From NCBI RefSeq assembly GCF_001704415.2, contig NC_030816.1, forward strand, positions 76,401,713-76,465,712: DNA of 64,000 bases, given 5' to 3'. The notes under the pieces are model-generated. The model searched no databases and was not told the origin of the DNA. It was given only the letters and a program-made list of their open reading frames with translations. Of this stretch, positions 12,021 to 23,925 are shown in pieces. Position numbers and translations under genes: made by a program. Numbering within the stretch: the first letter of the stretch is position 1; the number at the start of each line of letters is the position of its first letter. Source of the DNA: Capra hircus. Its lineage: Eukaryota > Chordata > Mammalia > Artiodactyla > Bovidae.

Positions 12021-12334
12021 CTATGGGGGGAAAAAAAAATGGAGCATAAAATCATCTTGAATGAGACACTTTTCTTTCTCTCACAGCTTAAATATCCATG
12101 TATTACAATTCCTACCATTGATTTTCAGATCTTATATACAACTCCTTTCTAAGCAAGACACTGAAGTTATTGTAATTATCTGAGTTCAAGTTCTTACCAA
12201 AAAGCATCTAATATATTACTCTAGGGAAAAATTAGACATAAGGAAAACCGGCATCAAATACTGAATTCCTAGGGCTCTAACACAGATTAGAGACAAGAAC
12301 TCTCCTCCTCCTGTATTCAAATTTTTCCAACATT

Positions 12335-12476
12335 AAAAAAAATATATTTATTTATTTGGCTGTGCTGGGTCTTAGTTGTGGCATATGAGATCTAGCTCAC
12401 TGACTAGGGATTGAACCCAGGACCCCTGGACTGGGAGCGCGGAGTCTTAGCCACTGGACCACCAGGGATGCCCCCA
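12335..12476 (-). repeat. CHR-type tRNA-derived SINE, antisense
   Basis: A-rich tail (as T/A) at 12338-12358, then 'ggctgtgctgggtcttagttgtggc' and the head 'ggaccaccagggatgcccc'. Confidence 0.85.
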
Positions 12477-12689
12477 AATCTTTCCATCTTTGAAGGCGTA
12501 AATTCAATCCCTTCTCTCCACATCCATGTGTTCATTTAATCAAGGTATGGTTATGGAAGATCTCCGTGGTGGGAGACGCTAAACTAGAGATGGGGGAAAC
12601 CACAGCTTGGGTACCTGCTTTCAAGCAGCCATTACTCTTGGAGGCACCTACAATCCTGGAATACAGGCTTCCCATCCTTCTCAGATTAC

Positions 12690-13170
12690 AACCCAAACTC
12701 CTGGCCCTGCCCACAAAGCCCTGCATGATCTGTCTCCTGACCACCTCCTGGATCTTTCTTGGCCATTCGTCTCCGATCACACCGGCTTCCTCTGTCCTTG
12801 AAGATGCTAAGCCCTTTCCTGCTCCTGAGACTTGCCACTTGCTTGACCTCCTTCCTGGCAACATCCTTCCAGTATCAGCTCACACATTCATACAACCTCC
12901 CTTCTCACCATTCCAAAGTGCTTTCATTCGGTTACCCTTATCATCATCTGGAAGTAGCTTGGTTAAGCATTTATTTGCATTTTTGTTGTCCCATCTTCCC
13001 CAGCAAAAGCAAAGGCTGGGCTGTATCCTGCCTGCTTGGTGCAGAGTCTGTCATGTCTGTAAACACTAGGCAAGTAACTGTGGTCTGGATGAATGGGTAA
13101 ATATTTGTAATGCTCACTTGGATGTCTCCTAATGTGCTCAGAAAATATCTGTTGAACAAATAAATGAATG
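12690..13170 (+). repeat. L2 LINE 3' fragment
   Basis: Recognisable L2 words: 'ggccctgcccacaaagccctgcatgatctg', 'tcatctggaagtagcttgg', ending 'atctgttgaacaaataaatgaatgag'. The plus-strand frames in it are not genes. Confidence 0.75.
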
Positions 13171-13432
13171 AGTCAAAGGAGGAATGGTGAGGCTCAGATA
13201 AATTGATGGGAATAGTCTCTTGCAAATTCTAAAGGAGATGGGGTTTTTCAACTCTGGGTCATATGGACACATTCTCCAGTAAAATGAAAACTGGGCACAA
13301 AGTTATCTCACATGAATACTGACTTTGGGAAGTAACTGCATCCCTCTAGTGATCTTGATAAATTGAGTCACAGACTCAGCTGCACTGGAAATATTGGATT
13401 CTGGAACGTGGCCTGCCCAAAGCCCCACAGAC

Positions 13433-13633
13433 CTGGCATTGCATGAGTGCATCCTGGAGAAGACCCCGCCACTCCTCCAACAGGGAGCACACGCGGTCCC
13501 ACCGCCCATTCATCTGGGACAAGCGATCCTGAAGATCCTGGCTCTCCTCCTGGCCAGTCTGAGTGAACTCGGAGCTGCACAGATGGATGGAGAGGATGAT
13601 GGCTTTGCGCTGGTCCACAGCTTTCTGGAGCTC
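13433..13633 (-). CDS. SYNE1: SYNE1 exon, end of SR73 and start of SR74
   Basis: A 201-nt, phase 0-0 exon of 67 codons from ELQKAVDQRKAII to LLQDALMQCQ. Acceptor TCTTTGCAG, donor CAG|GTCTGT. It contains the strongly conserved helix C motif LSQMNGRWDRVCSLLEEWRGLLQ with two Trp. The variable stretch SEFTQTGQEESQD sits in the loop before it. In nesprin-1 alpha the repeats here are also the reported contact for mAKAP (AKAP6), a family fact that the sequence cannot test. Confidence 0.96.
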
Positions 13634-13740
13634 CTGCAAAGAGAAAGGAGAACAATCAAACACAGAAAACAACAATAAAAACGTTAAAGAGATGTAGTCT
13701 GAGACCTCTGGAAATGCTTCACCCAAATTCAAAAGATCCA

Positions 13741-14250
13741 TTAATTAACACTGGCCTTAGCAAAATGGCTAAGGTATACACCACTGGGGAACACACTGGA
13801 GCTAAAAGAACTGGATCAGATATAGACTTACTGACATAAATGGGTCTTAAGAAGATATAGTTGTAAGTGAAAGAGTCATAAACAGATTGCTATGGGTTAC
13901 AGAACAGCACTTAGGCAATTTAAAGTACATTGTGCACACACGGATCCACATTTTTCAGGATTACATGTGAAAAAAGAAGATTCAAATTTTGGAATGGTTG
14001 CTATGGGTTTGAGGAATGGGGATTAAGAAACAGTGGGAGAAAAGGGATAGATAAATAAAAAAAGGAACTTTGCAGGAAGCAAAGATGATCCTGGGCAGTG
14101 AACTAAAGAGTACGATGAACTCAGCCCCTATCATGGGAGTCCAACAACAAACCAACCAAAACAAACCAAACACAGCATCGTCCAACAGTTCTGAGCAGCA
14201 GGAAATGGGCTCTTAGTTCCAGCGTACAAATTCCATTTCAGTAGACTAAT
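13741..14250. other. SYNE1: Intron, unique sequence
   Basis: No gene or clear mobile element seen. Confidence 0.65.
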
Positions 14251-14254
14251 GATA

Positions 14255-14836
14255 CTCACTGGGCTCGAATATCACTGCGGACAGTGACTGCAGCCATGAA
14301 ATTAAAAGACATTTGCTCCTTGGAAGGAAAGCTATAGCAAACCTAGACAACATATTAAAAAGCAGAGATATCACTTTGCCAACAAAGGTCCATATAGTCA
14401 AAGCTATGGTTTTTCCAGTAGTCCAGTATGGATGTGAGAGTTGAACTATCAAGAAGTCTGAGTGCTAAAGAACTGATGCTTTTGAATTGTGGTACTGGAG
14501 AAGACTCTTGAGAGTCCCTTGGACTGCAAGGAGATCAAACCAGTTAATCCTAAAAGAAATCAACGCTGAATATTCATTGAAAGGACTGATGCTGAAGTTG
14601 AAGCTCCAATACTTTGGCCACCTGATGCTAACAGCCAATTCACTGGAAAAGACTGAGAAGGATTGAGGGCAAGAGAAGAGAGTGACAGAGGATGAGATGG
14701 CTGGATGGCATCATAGACTCAATGGACATGAGTTTGAGCAAACTCTGGGAAATAGTGAGGACAGGGAAGCCTGGCGTGCTGCAGTCCATGGGGTCTGCTT
14801 CTGCAAAGAAGCAGACATGACTTAGCTGCTGAAAAC
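14255..14836 (+). mobile_element. BovB 3' fragment
   Basis: Sense BovB from 'agtgactgcagccatgaaattaaaagac' to 'agcagacatgacttagctgctgaa'. Many stop codons and small indels, so older than the 7.8 kb copy. Confidence 0.88.
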
Positions 14837-14839
14837 AAT

Positions 14840-16415
14840 GCTGTTCAACGTTGTGTGCATAGGTATGAAATGTGCCGCTTGGTAAGAAAGCAGATTCCTA
14901 GGCCCTGGCCTCCAGCTGTTCTGACTTCACAGGTATTGACAGTCAGTGGTCCACAGCCTGAGAACACTGCCTTTGCCACAGGCCAGATTTTTAGAGATGA
15001 TAAAGAGAATCAATAGTATTTCATCAGCTAACAAATTTAGCTTGGTTTCACAAAAAACAAAACAAAAACAAATGGGTGACTGATGTGTTACTGTGTGTAT
15101 TTCCCCAAAATCTAGAACTAAATTTCAAGAACTTGAGTACAAGGTTATACATTAATCACTGAATATCTTGGTACTGTTTAAATGTTCCCAGATCAAAGTA
15201 GAGTTAGTGACCCTATAGATCACATCTACCCAGGCTACATTTTCGTATAATTCTCACCATTTGTTATGTTTCCAACTTGTCTTAATTTTCACTTTTAAGC
15301 GGATTCTTAACATGCCATGATATAGAGTCAACCACAGAAACAGCATAAAAATCCACAAATATTGTAGAAAGTACTAGGTTATTCCACATATTTATCCTCA
15401 GAAAACAGACAGGAAAGATAGAGGAGGGATGCATAAGAGGGTGGCTTTTTCTTATCACGTAGGGAGACTTTCAAGGTCTCAGTTTTTCCACTCTGATCTC
15501 ACTTAGGCCTCAGATTCTGGCCAGTGTTTGCTTCATCAACCTTTTAAGGAACTGATTATAATGCAACACTGCCTTACATTTTCCTGGAGAGACACTCAAG
15601 AAATTTAAGCACTCTTAAAAAATATATATATAATCCAGAGAATATAAATTGCATCTCCCATCTGATGCTTCATCTTGAAATTGATGGAGCTGGTACAGAG
15701 GCTACTCTATAAGAAGTCTGAGCAGTGGTTGGGAAGACTCATTTCACTGTTTGAAAATTTAAAACAAAATAACAGCTAAAATAAGGCAGAAAGACATCAG
15801 CCCCAAAGAAAACCAGCATACACAGAAACCAGGGAGACACAAAGGCAGTGTGCTTTGCTTAATCCTTGAGTCTAGAGGGCCCAGTAGCTACATCTGAGGA
15901 AGAGCACAGCTTGACGTTCTCCAAACAAAAAGGCAGGACCAAGAGAGCTATTAAGAAGACACTGAGCTCTCCATCCATAGTATGCTTACAAAAGTCTCCA
16001 CACATGCATCTCAATAGCTGGGCTGAGGAGGATTTTTAAGATCTAGAGAGGGAGTTAGAGAAGGTTATCTTCTGTACTACACCCAACAAGGTCAAAATCA
16101 AATGGAAATGTCAGGTGTTTTAGCAGGATTACTCCACAGGTTTTGTTCAGTTGGATTCATTACACTGAAAATTGCTTCTGCCACTATCATAAGCTAGTTC
16201 AGAAGTTCTGCTGATTCCAAGATGACAAGTGGCTTCCTTAGGTCTCCACAAACGCACATGTATACCATCTAGGAGAGGCTTCCTCTCCAGCTCTAGATAA
16301 GACTTGTAGGACCCTGGCCATAGCTGTGTTTGCCTTAAAAGAGGTTAACTAGGTCCGAGAGGTACCTGGAGGTTTTACGCAATTTTAACTGGTCATTAAA
16401 TCATAATTATTTTCA
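14840..16415. other. SYNE1: Intron, unique sequence
   Basis: About 1.6 kb in which I recognise no gene or repeat family. An (TA)n patch lies near 15619-15632. Confidence 0.6.
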
Positions 16416-16417
16416 TG

Positions 16418-16640
16418 AGGGGCTTCCCTGGTGGCTCAGATGGTAAAGAATCCGCCTGCAATGCAGGAGACACGCATTGGATCCCTGGGTCGGGACAATC
16501 CCCTGGAGAAGGGAATGGCTACCCACCCACTCCAGTATTCTTTCCTGGAAAATTCCGCAGACAGAGGAGCCTGTGGGCTACAGCCCATGAGGTCTCAAAG
16601 AGTTGGATGTGACTGAGCAACTAAGACACACACACATTTT
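16418..16640 (+). repeat. Bov-tA SINE
   Basis: Complete head 'ggggcttccctggtggctcagatgg' through 'tgactgagcaactaagacacacacacat'. It lies about 225 bp downstream (minus-strand sense) of the 16.9 kb exon. Confidence 0.92.
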
Positions 16641-16864
16641 TATGGGGCTGGTTCTGCAATTAAATCCAGCTCTTAACCCTTCCAAACCTTCCTAGGAACA
16701 CTCTGACTCGGGATGGCTGGGGAAACATTCATGTCCATTTCCACCAACCACTGGCCCACTGCTATGTGAGTGTGTAACAGCCAGGGCTGGTTTCTTTCAT
16801 CTGACTGGGCATTCCATGGGGCCGCTTTCTGTCTGGCGCCATGGGAAAGGCCGAGGGCAGCTAC

Positions 16865-17076
16865 CTTCAGCTTCTGGATTTGGAGCGCGATGGACTGGAT
16901 GTCGGTGCTGAGCTGCAGACGCTGAAGCTGTTCCAGGTCGCCCTCCGTCTCCCGCAGCCAAGTCAGAACGCTATTCAGATCAGAGTCCAACTGCTGCCTC
17001 CTCTGGGGCTTCTGTTTCATCCTCAGCTCCTTGCTCAGGGCCTCTGCCTGGATGAGTTCCCAGCGGTCAATCACAC
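16865..17076 (-). CDS. SYNE1: SYNE1 exon, end of SR72 and start of SR73
   Basis: A 212-nt exon: GT completing Gly, then 70 codons from VIDRWELIQAEAL to IALQIQKLK. Acceptor CTTGCCAG, donor AAG|GTAGCT. VIDRWELIQ is the helix C Trp motif closing one repeat; VLTWLRETEGDLEQL is the helix A motif opening the next. The substitutions relative to human as I recall it are concentrated in the inter-repeat stretch KPQRRQQLDSDLNS, which is a normal place for drift. Confidence 0.96.
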
Positions 17077-17346
17077 CTGGCAAGACAGGACACGCACGTG
17101 ATAGTGAGGGGTTTTCCTCCATGCGGAATGTTTAGGAAATGCTTGAAACCGACGGGAGCCAACTCTAAAACAGAAAAGAAAGTAACGCCACTGGGCATTC
17201 CTACTGCTGTCAGCTGTAAGTAACAGTACAGTGGCTGTAATTTTCCTATCTGAATTTTTAACAATAATGGGGAAGAAAAAATAAGCTACATAAGATTTAA
17301 CACTGTAAAGAGATTTATGAAGGGACAGCATTAAAGTGAGTGAACA

Positions 17347-17510
17347 TCGGGACTTCTCTGGTGGTCTAGTGGCTAGGACTCCCTGCTCCCAGTGCAGGGT
17401 GGCCTGAGTTCGATACCTGGTCAGGGAACTAGATCCTGCATGCTGCAGCTAAGACCTGGGGCAGCCAAAATAAATACATACAGAAATATTAAAAACAACA
17501 ACAACAATAA
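17347..17510 (+). repeat. CHR-type tRNA-derived SINE
   Basis: 'gggacttctctggtggtctagtggc' to 'ggggcagccaaaataaatac' with an A-rich tail. Confidence 0.85.
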
Positions 17511-17821
17511 AGCTGGTGAAGATAACTTTCAGTTCTTAGTTTCTTTCTGCAATAGACCTCTGAGACCACTGGGCATGTATATAGAAGATTCCTGACTAGT
17601 GATTCAAAAATGATGCTTCAAAATAAATGGGACCTGGGGAAAAACCACTGTGATACTTTGCACCTTCTTGTTCTGTCCCCAGAGATCCCTGTAACCTGGA
17701 GGAAAGTTCTCAGGACAGAATTGTATAGATTGAGGTAAGCAACACAGTGGAACTCAGAGGCATCAAAGCGTTCTGAGATCTTTTATTTCACTCTGTCCTG
17801 AATAGAGCACAACTCACTCAC

Positions 17822-17948
17822 CAGCTGTTTGGGTTTCAGTGCTATTCAAGTTGACAAAGCCAGGAAAATGGTCCTCTTCCTCGGTCAGCTTGTGTTCCAG
17901 TCTTTTCACTGAGTCTATGCTGCCGCTGCACTCACCCAGCAGTTTCAT
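17822..17948 (-). CDS. SYNE1: SYNE1 exon, middle of spectrin repeat about SR72
   Basis: A 127-nt exon of 42 codons from MKLLGECSGSIDSV to STETQTA, plus G. Acceptor GTCGAAACAG, donor CTG|GTGAGT. It carries the helix B-like stretch SVKRLEHKLTEEED and the turn FPGFVNLNSTE. The exon starts with an internal ATG (Met of GY-MK), which is not a start site because the frame continues from upstream. Confidence 0.95.
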
Positions 17949-18094
17949 CTGTTTCGACACAGAAAAGAGGCTCCCTTGTCACAAAAGTCTCAAGCTGTCA
18001 TGAATGCAAGAGATCCTGGGGAAAATATCTTTGGAGTTCCTCAAAAAGGACAGTGGCTAAGTGCTGCCTCTCTGTAAAGAGTAAGCTGCTCTTA

Positions 18095-18333
18095 GCTTCC
18101 CTGATGGCTCAGTGGTAAAGAATCTGCCTGCCGATTCAGGAGACATGGGTTTCATCTCTGGTCTGGGAGGATCCCAGAGTCTACAGCTCTAGAGTCTGTA
18201 CTCCACGAGAGAAGCCACTGCAATGAGAAACCCTTGCACCCCAACTAGAGAGTAGCCCCGTTCACCACAACTAGAGAAAAGGCTGTGCAGCAATGAAGAC
18301 CCCGCACAGCCAAAAAAAAAAAAAAAAAAAAAA
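18095..18333 (+). repeat. CHR-type SINE with poly(A)
   Basis: 'agcttccctgatggctcagtgg' head, 'gagaagccactgcaatgagaaacccttgcacc' body, 23-A tail at about 18311-18333. Confidence 0.85.
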
Positions 18334-19630
18334 GAGCTGCTCTGCTGGAAACAAAAAAGTCAAGTTCAAAAACATGCTTCTAAAACATGTGACTCATTCA
18401 TATTTACACAAAGCAATGCCTTGAAGATACACTTGGCACACATGGTTTTGCACAAGTCCTCCCAATTTCTTTTAAAATTTATGAATCAAAACAGACTAAA
18501 TCGATCTGGGATTTAACACTCAGAGCCCCCAGCTGGCAATATAACATATTGTCTTTGGCAAGCTGCTCCCTTTTTCTTAAACTGAAGTGTGGGAACAGTG
18601 ATATTACCACAAATCTCACAGGGACATCTATTTGCATTAAGTAATTAAAATGCTTAAAAGAATAAAACAATATTAACACCAGCTGTTTCATGAGAAAATC
18701 TAAGCAATGCTTAATGGATACTAAGGGAATAAATTTTGACATCAAAAGAAAAGCTTCCAACTCCATATTTAATATCATGCACATATTCAAAGACTAAAGG
18801 AAAAAATCACTTCAAGGCACGCCTGCTACACTGATCATAACGCTTTCTTTCAAAGCCTTTACCAAATCACATTGCTATTAAGTTACTTTGATCGCTTTTG
18901 ATTGGTGTTAAGTATAATCTCAGTGATTTCAGCACACTCACTGTGAAACTGTATTATATTTTTAAAAAGGAGATTTCACTATAATAGAAGTCAGGATAAG
19001 AGGCCAAATTGAACAGGAAGTAAACTCATGATTAATTAATTACTCTTCTTTGACTGTGAGGATGTTAACGTCAACATAAAAGGTTCTCTCCCCTGGTTTC
19101 AAAAAAGCAGTACATGTGAATTGTCATTAGGCTTAGGGAAATTAATTTTTCCTTCCTTTTACAAGGCAGTCTTTTGGGTGTGAAAAGACATGACAGAAGG
19201 CCTTGAAGAGATTTACTTTCAAATCTTCTTGCTGAAGTATGCGTAAGAAAATAGGTAATTCTCTGAGTATTTCTCTGGGAAGTTATTCTGTCAGTAACTT
19301 GAGCAGAGCAAAGCTATTACATACTTTACAAAAAGCTTCAAAAATGGAACTGGTAATACACACAATCTCTTGCCATCTTCTCTCCAAATCTCCTTGGTCA
19401 GAATTGCTTTTCCCAGAATGAGAGAACAAACAAGAGAATAAAAAAGTCCCAGGATCATCAAGTGACTCGAAAGGCACCCAGGAGAAGAACTAAACCCATT
19501 CCATGTTAGCAAAATACCGGCTGAAATCTGCTGCTCCGAGCATAACCTTGGTCAGAAAATCATTAACTGAATTTGAAAGAATGCCTAATCACTTTCCGGG
19601 GCCAAAGCAATCTGTGAAAAGATTTCACAA
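18334..19630. other. SYNE1: Intron, unique AT-rich sequence
   Basis: No gene or clear mobile element recognised. Confidence 0.6.
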
Positions 19631-19631
19631 G

Positions 19632-19811
19632 AGATCTGGATTCGATCCCCTGGATCAGGAAGATCCCCTGGAGAAAGGAATGGCTACCCACTCCAGTATT
19701 CTTGCCTGGAGAATCCCATGGACAGAGGAGCCTGGCGGGCTACAGTTCACAGGGTCAAAAAAAGAGTCTGACACGACTGACTGACTGACTGACTGACACT
19801 TTCACTTTCAG
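19632..19811 (+). repeat. Bov-tA SINE, 5'-truncated
   Basis: Starts inside the tRNA part ('ggattcgatcccctggatcagg') and ends 'ctgactgactgactgacactttcactttca'. Confidence 0.9.
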
Positions 19812-20054
19812 CTCTCTGTGTAAAGGAACAGGCTGGTTCTTGAGGTAGATCAGGGGTCTGAGCACAGACCACTTTTGCACCAAAGATAACCTGGTTACAG
19901 GGCTTTGTTTTGCGCACACACACACCTATGAGTTCAAGGGCAGCTTGGTAAGTGGAGAGCGGACACAGACCTCATGCCACAAACAGATGGTTCTTTGTCA
20001 CACAGCTGTGATCACCAGGTATGTGTGAGGATCAAGAAGGGCCCGGATACTCAC

Positions 20055-20197
20055 GTAGCCTCTGTAGCCGGAGTCTAGCTCTGGTCCTGTGGGCGTTTTG
20101 CTACGGATGATATTCTCTGTTAGCTGCATCTGAAAGTGGCTGTCATCCAAGGCTTTGCCCAGCTGTCGGATCTGTGACTCCAAGGCACCGGGGTCCC
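20055..20197 (-). CDS. SYNE1: SYNE1 exon, start of spectrin repeat about SR72
   Basis: A 143-nt exon: GG completing Gly, then 47 codons from DPGALESQIRQLG to DSGYRGY. Acceptor GGCGCTGCAG, donor TAC|GTGAGT. It follows the DV23 exon or, when that is skipped, the linker exon; both joins are in frame. The segment is helix A-like, LESQIRQLGKALDD, ending in the loop SKTPTGPELDSGY. It has no helix A Trp, so it is a less typical repeat start. Confidence 0.95.
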
Positions 20198-20229
20198 CTG
20201 CAGCGCCAATCATGAGAATCTCGATAAGC

Positions 20230-21530
20230 TTGACATTCGAGGGGATGGTTAAGAAATGCTACAGGCAGGGCAGCAGAGAGATGGCAAGTGTGTGGGTGAT
20301 CGTAAGGCACATTTAGTACTGACATGCTGGTGGGTTAGGAGTTCAAATGACTAGACTGATGAATGTGCTTGACCAGGAGTCCGAGCTGACTGGGTGCTGC
20401 CCCAGGGGCCACACAGTAGGTTCTCACAGCCTGTGGGTCTGCTTCCTCTTAAATCTGCATGCTGTGAGTTAGGGAGGGCCATTCTCAAAACTGCAGGTGG
20501 TCCCTTCTGCTGCCCAATAACTGGGAGTCAGTTACGTCTCAGGCTCTCTCTGCAGTCACTTATCAAACAGAAAGTCACACCATCTTATTTTCCTTTCTGC
20601 ATCTCAGTAGAAGATGGTGCCCCTGAAGTCCCAGGTGGCTGCATCCTCCACCTAAGGCAAGACTTCACGTGAACCGAGGAAAGGTATGTGTGGAGGAGCC
20701 ACGCTAGGAATGACTTCCTTTTGTCTGAAACTTGACACAAAATCAGGAGAAAACGAAAACTGTAGCATTTCCATCCAGGTGCACTCTCACTCAGAGCTTA
20801 GAACTCCTGGCTTACCTCCTTTGAGAGCCGTGATGTTGTTTTGGAAATTTGTGTGTGCGTGTGCGGTACAGTCTTTGAACTCAACAAGAATATGATCGTC
20901 AGAGTGAAGCTAGCACAGGGTGAAAGCAGAGTAAATGTTAGTAAGCTTTATTAATTCTCTTCTGGAAAGAAGGCCTAAATGCACCTGGAAGAAGTGTCTC
21001 ACTGGGAACCACTCGGGTAGTCACCAGTTTAGTAATGAGACTTTATTTCCCATCCTTTTGCTTTTCTGCAGAAATGTAAGTGTAAACTAATAATCTCACA
21101 AGTCAACATCCTGTCACCAGGGTCCAGCCCTGTTCTCTCCATTGTCCTCCAGAGTACAGACTCTGAACTACAGTCTGTCTACAGTGAGAGCCTAATTGTT
21201 TGGAGCTGAATACCTGATTCACCCTTTGTCTTTTATGGGCCCTCAGAGATCAGGAAGATACAATGGGCCTGGAGTCCCACCTGTAAGCTAGGGAACTGGG
21301 GACAGAAACCCTGAGCCGTGACTCCGCAGCCAGTGGTGGGTCTGCAATTCCTCCTTGAAGTCATAAAGTCAGAGGTGTTACAACCAAGCAGCGAGCTACA
21401 GCACCAATACTAAGACTAGTGTTTCCATCTCCTATTTTCTGCCATTAATGGGCATCATAGTTCATACTTACTGAGAGTGACTACCATTTCGCAAGTTGAA
21501 TGGTTGTTTTATTGCACTTGCTTACTGAAG
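20230..21530. other. SYNE1: Intron, unique sequence
   Basis: No gene or clear mobile element seen. Confidence 0.6.
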
Positions 21531-21534
21531 CTAT

Positions 21535-21765
21535 GGGCTTCCCTGGTGGCTCAGGCAGTAAAGAATGTGCCTGCAATGTGGGAGACCCAGGTTTGATCCC
21601 TGGGAAGACCCAGGGAAGATCCCCTGGAGGAGGGAATGGCTACCCACTCCTGTATTCTTGCCTGGAGAATTCCATGGACAGAGGAGCCTGGCAGGCTCTA
21701 GGTCACGGGGTCACAAAGAGTGGGACATGACTGAGCGACCAACATTTTCACTTTCACTGAAGTTT
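21535..21765 (+). repeat. Bov-tA SINE
   Basis: Full-length, from 'gggcttccctggtggctcagg' to 'gagcgaccaacattttcactttcac'. It sits about 180 bp downstream (minus-strand sense) of the DV23 exon. Confidence 0.92.
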
Positions 21766-21947
21766 TACTCTTGGTGTGGATCAACCAAGTGGTTTGGGTT
21801 TCTGTTTCTGAGACGGCAGTCAGAGAAGAAGGTTCTGCCTTAACATGCTTGTGGCACAGAGCTGTGAGAGGGCGGGTAAAGGTGCTCAGAGAGGAGAAGG
21901 CTGGTTACAGGTGAGCAGGGGAGGTCTGCTTTGGCTTTGGTGCCTAC

Positions 21948-22016
21948 CAGAGGAATTTCTGATTGCACTTTCTGTGAGTTTAACATAGGCCTCGGGACTT
22001 TCAGGGATCACTACAT
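21948..22016 (-). CDS. SYNE1: SYNE1 alternative DV23 exon
   Basis: A 69-nt cassette exon coding 23 residues: the flanking G completes Asp, then VVIPESPEAYVKLTESAI and RNSS follow, with a final G joining the next exon to make Gly. Acceptor TTTTTGCAG after a good pyrimidine tract, donor CTG|GTAGGC. It is symmetric (phase 1 at both ends), so skipping keeps the frame. This matches the insert known as DV23, named for its Asp-Val start and 23-residue length and reported as enriched in muscle forms of nesprin-1. It lies between the acidic linker and the second block of repeats. Two pyrimidine-rich blocks flank it, but I cannot identify a specific splicing-factor site. Confidence 0.93.
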
Positions 22017-22209
22017 CTGCAAAAAGAGCACAGTCTAAGTTGACAGCTAAGGTCTGGAAACCTGGATCCCCTGATGGCAAGAAAATAACTTTCCTAGAGG
22101 GGAAAAAAGGAAATTAATCATTCTGGGCCGATAATTCTTGAACATACAGAGAAGTCTGAGTCCGACCACCAAAGGGTTCCTGAAATAAATCATAATAAAG
22201 GCTCTCATT

Positions 22210-22390
22210 GATGGAGAGTGTTTTATGAGCCAGGCGATGTTCTGGGCACTCGTTTATCCTCACAGAAACCCTACAGGGTGTGTGGAAGTGTTATTCTCAT
22301 TTTATTGATGAAAAAAACTGAGGCCCAGGGGAATTGTTACTCATTCAAGTTTCAACAGCTAGTAGTGGCATATCTGGAATTGCAATCCAT
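22210..22390 (-). repeat. MIR SINE, antisense
   Basis: 'atgttctgggcactcgtttatcctcacagaaaccctac', 'ttctcattttattgatgaaaaaaactgagg' follow the antisense MIR order. Confidence 0.75.
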
Positions 22391-22394
22391 ACAG

Positions 22395-22735
22395 GTTCTA
22401 GAGCGGTGCTGTCCAACAGAAATGGCATACATTGTTTTAAAGAGTCTAAGGGCCACAGTGACAAGTCAAGGGATGAAAATAAATTCAATACTTAATTTTA
22501 CTAAATCAATGAGTCTAAAGTATAACATGTAATCAACATAAGTACTATTATCAATATTTGACACACTTGCTCTGTGCTAAGCCTTTGAATTCTGTGTGTT
22601 TGTGTAAGTGCACTGGACGCAGCAAGTACCCATCTGCACAGTCGCATTTCAGTGCTCAGCTGTCACGTGTGGCTGAGGGACTGCATATTGAGTATTTCTG
22701 CTTTAGATGCAAAATGCTTAGCTATTAGGCTGCAC
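22395..22735. repeat. hAT-Charlie (MER5-like) DNA transposon remnant
   Basis: Terminal-type word 'ggtgctgtccaacagaaat', inner 'aacatgtaatcaacataagtac' and 'gtgtggctgagg' near the far end. Confidence 0.55.
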
Positions 22736-23179
22736 TGTAAAAACAAAATAGAAATGAGAGAAATCATTTTCTTTCTGTACAGTGTCAGCCCCTTGGGAAT
22801 CCAAATGTGAACCATCACACAAAGAAAAAGCAGAAACTGTCTTTTAGGAAATGTGTGAGGTGCGTTTATAAGGGCTACAAATTGGCCTCTGGTTATTTAT
22901 TCTATTTAGACTCACCTTTCTTAAAATGCTCCTCTTTCTCTGTCCACCCCTTCACTGTACGTGCTTCCTGAGGTTTCATATGTCTTGTTTCCCTTTGTAC
23001 ACTTCCTGTGTGGTCTCCTTCCTTTCCTTGCAGATCACTGACATGTGGATAACTATCTAATCTACATTTCTGTTTCCTGACCCATGCAGCCATCCACTGC
23101 TGGCTTTTTCCTGTGGGATAGGCCTCAGCATCTCAAGTTCAGGACATGCACAGAGGAACTCACTGCCTCCCACCTCTCA

Positions 23180-23925
23180 CTGCCCTGACCCCGTGGCTCC
23201 ACAGCCACCCAGAACATTCTCTCCTACTCATGGTCCTCAGAGCCTAGGACCACCTACGTCTTTTACCAAGATGCTCACACCAGAAAAAAATCACTTCAAC
23301 TGCAATCCAGTCAGCCATCAGTCATGCAGGAGCCGTCTCATGATTTCTCACAGCTCTTTCATCTCTTCCCAGCGCTGCTTCCTTAGTTCAGGCCATCACC
23401 ACGTCTGCGTCCTGGACTGTAAAGTGAGTCCATCTGGCCTTTTTTCAAATGTGCCCTTCTCTAGATGTTGTTGAGACAGGTTCTTTGAAAACAGACATCA
23501 GATCCCATTGCCTCCCTCCTTAGAGCCCTGCTGTGACTGTCCAGGGTCTTCACGGTAAAACTGCTTTTCATGGTAAACAGGTTGCTGTATGACCAGGCCC
23601 TTCGCCTTTCCATCTGCTCTTTGCTCACTCTCCACCTCTCAAGCTGCAGCCCTGTCATTCTAGACAAACTCCAGGTGACCGGAGGTGCTGAGGCTGATGG
23701 CTGTCCTCTCCTCTGGACACCGTCACATCCTCCTGACCGACTTCTACTCACCCTGCAGGTCTCAGCACAGGTCTCTCCTCTAAAGCCTTTCCCCAAAGCT
23801 CCGGCTCAGCCACCCCTGGGCTCTGTTTTCACATCACCGTCTGTACCCTGCTACTCCAGCACTAAATGTTTCACACAAGTGTTTCTTATTTGTCTGTGCG
23901 CCACCCTAGAGTGTTAGGGCTTCCT
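23180..23925 (+). repeat. L2 LINE 3' fragment
   Basis: 'atcagatcccattgcctccctccttagagccc', 'tgaccaggcccttcgcc', 'accctagagtg' follow the L2 3' consensus. It continues past the inserted Bov-tA to about 24240. Confidence 0.75.

Noticed and set aside
12566..13100. Plus-strand frames of up to 167 codons
   Set aside because: They lie in an L2 remnant; low stop density comes from its C/T-rich composition.
13394..13678. 94-codon plus-strand frame opposite a SYNE1 exon
   Set aside because: Shadow of the true minus-strand coding exon at 13433-13633.
16418..16640. tRNA-like heads in Bov-tA and CHR elements (also 21535, 51940, 60708 and others)
   Set aside because: These are tRNA-derived SINE heads with broken cloverleafs, not tRNA genes.
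23570..23917. 115-codon plus-strand frame
   Set aside because: Antisense/sense reading of L2 sequence without any recognisable domain.
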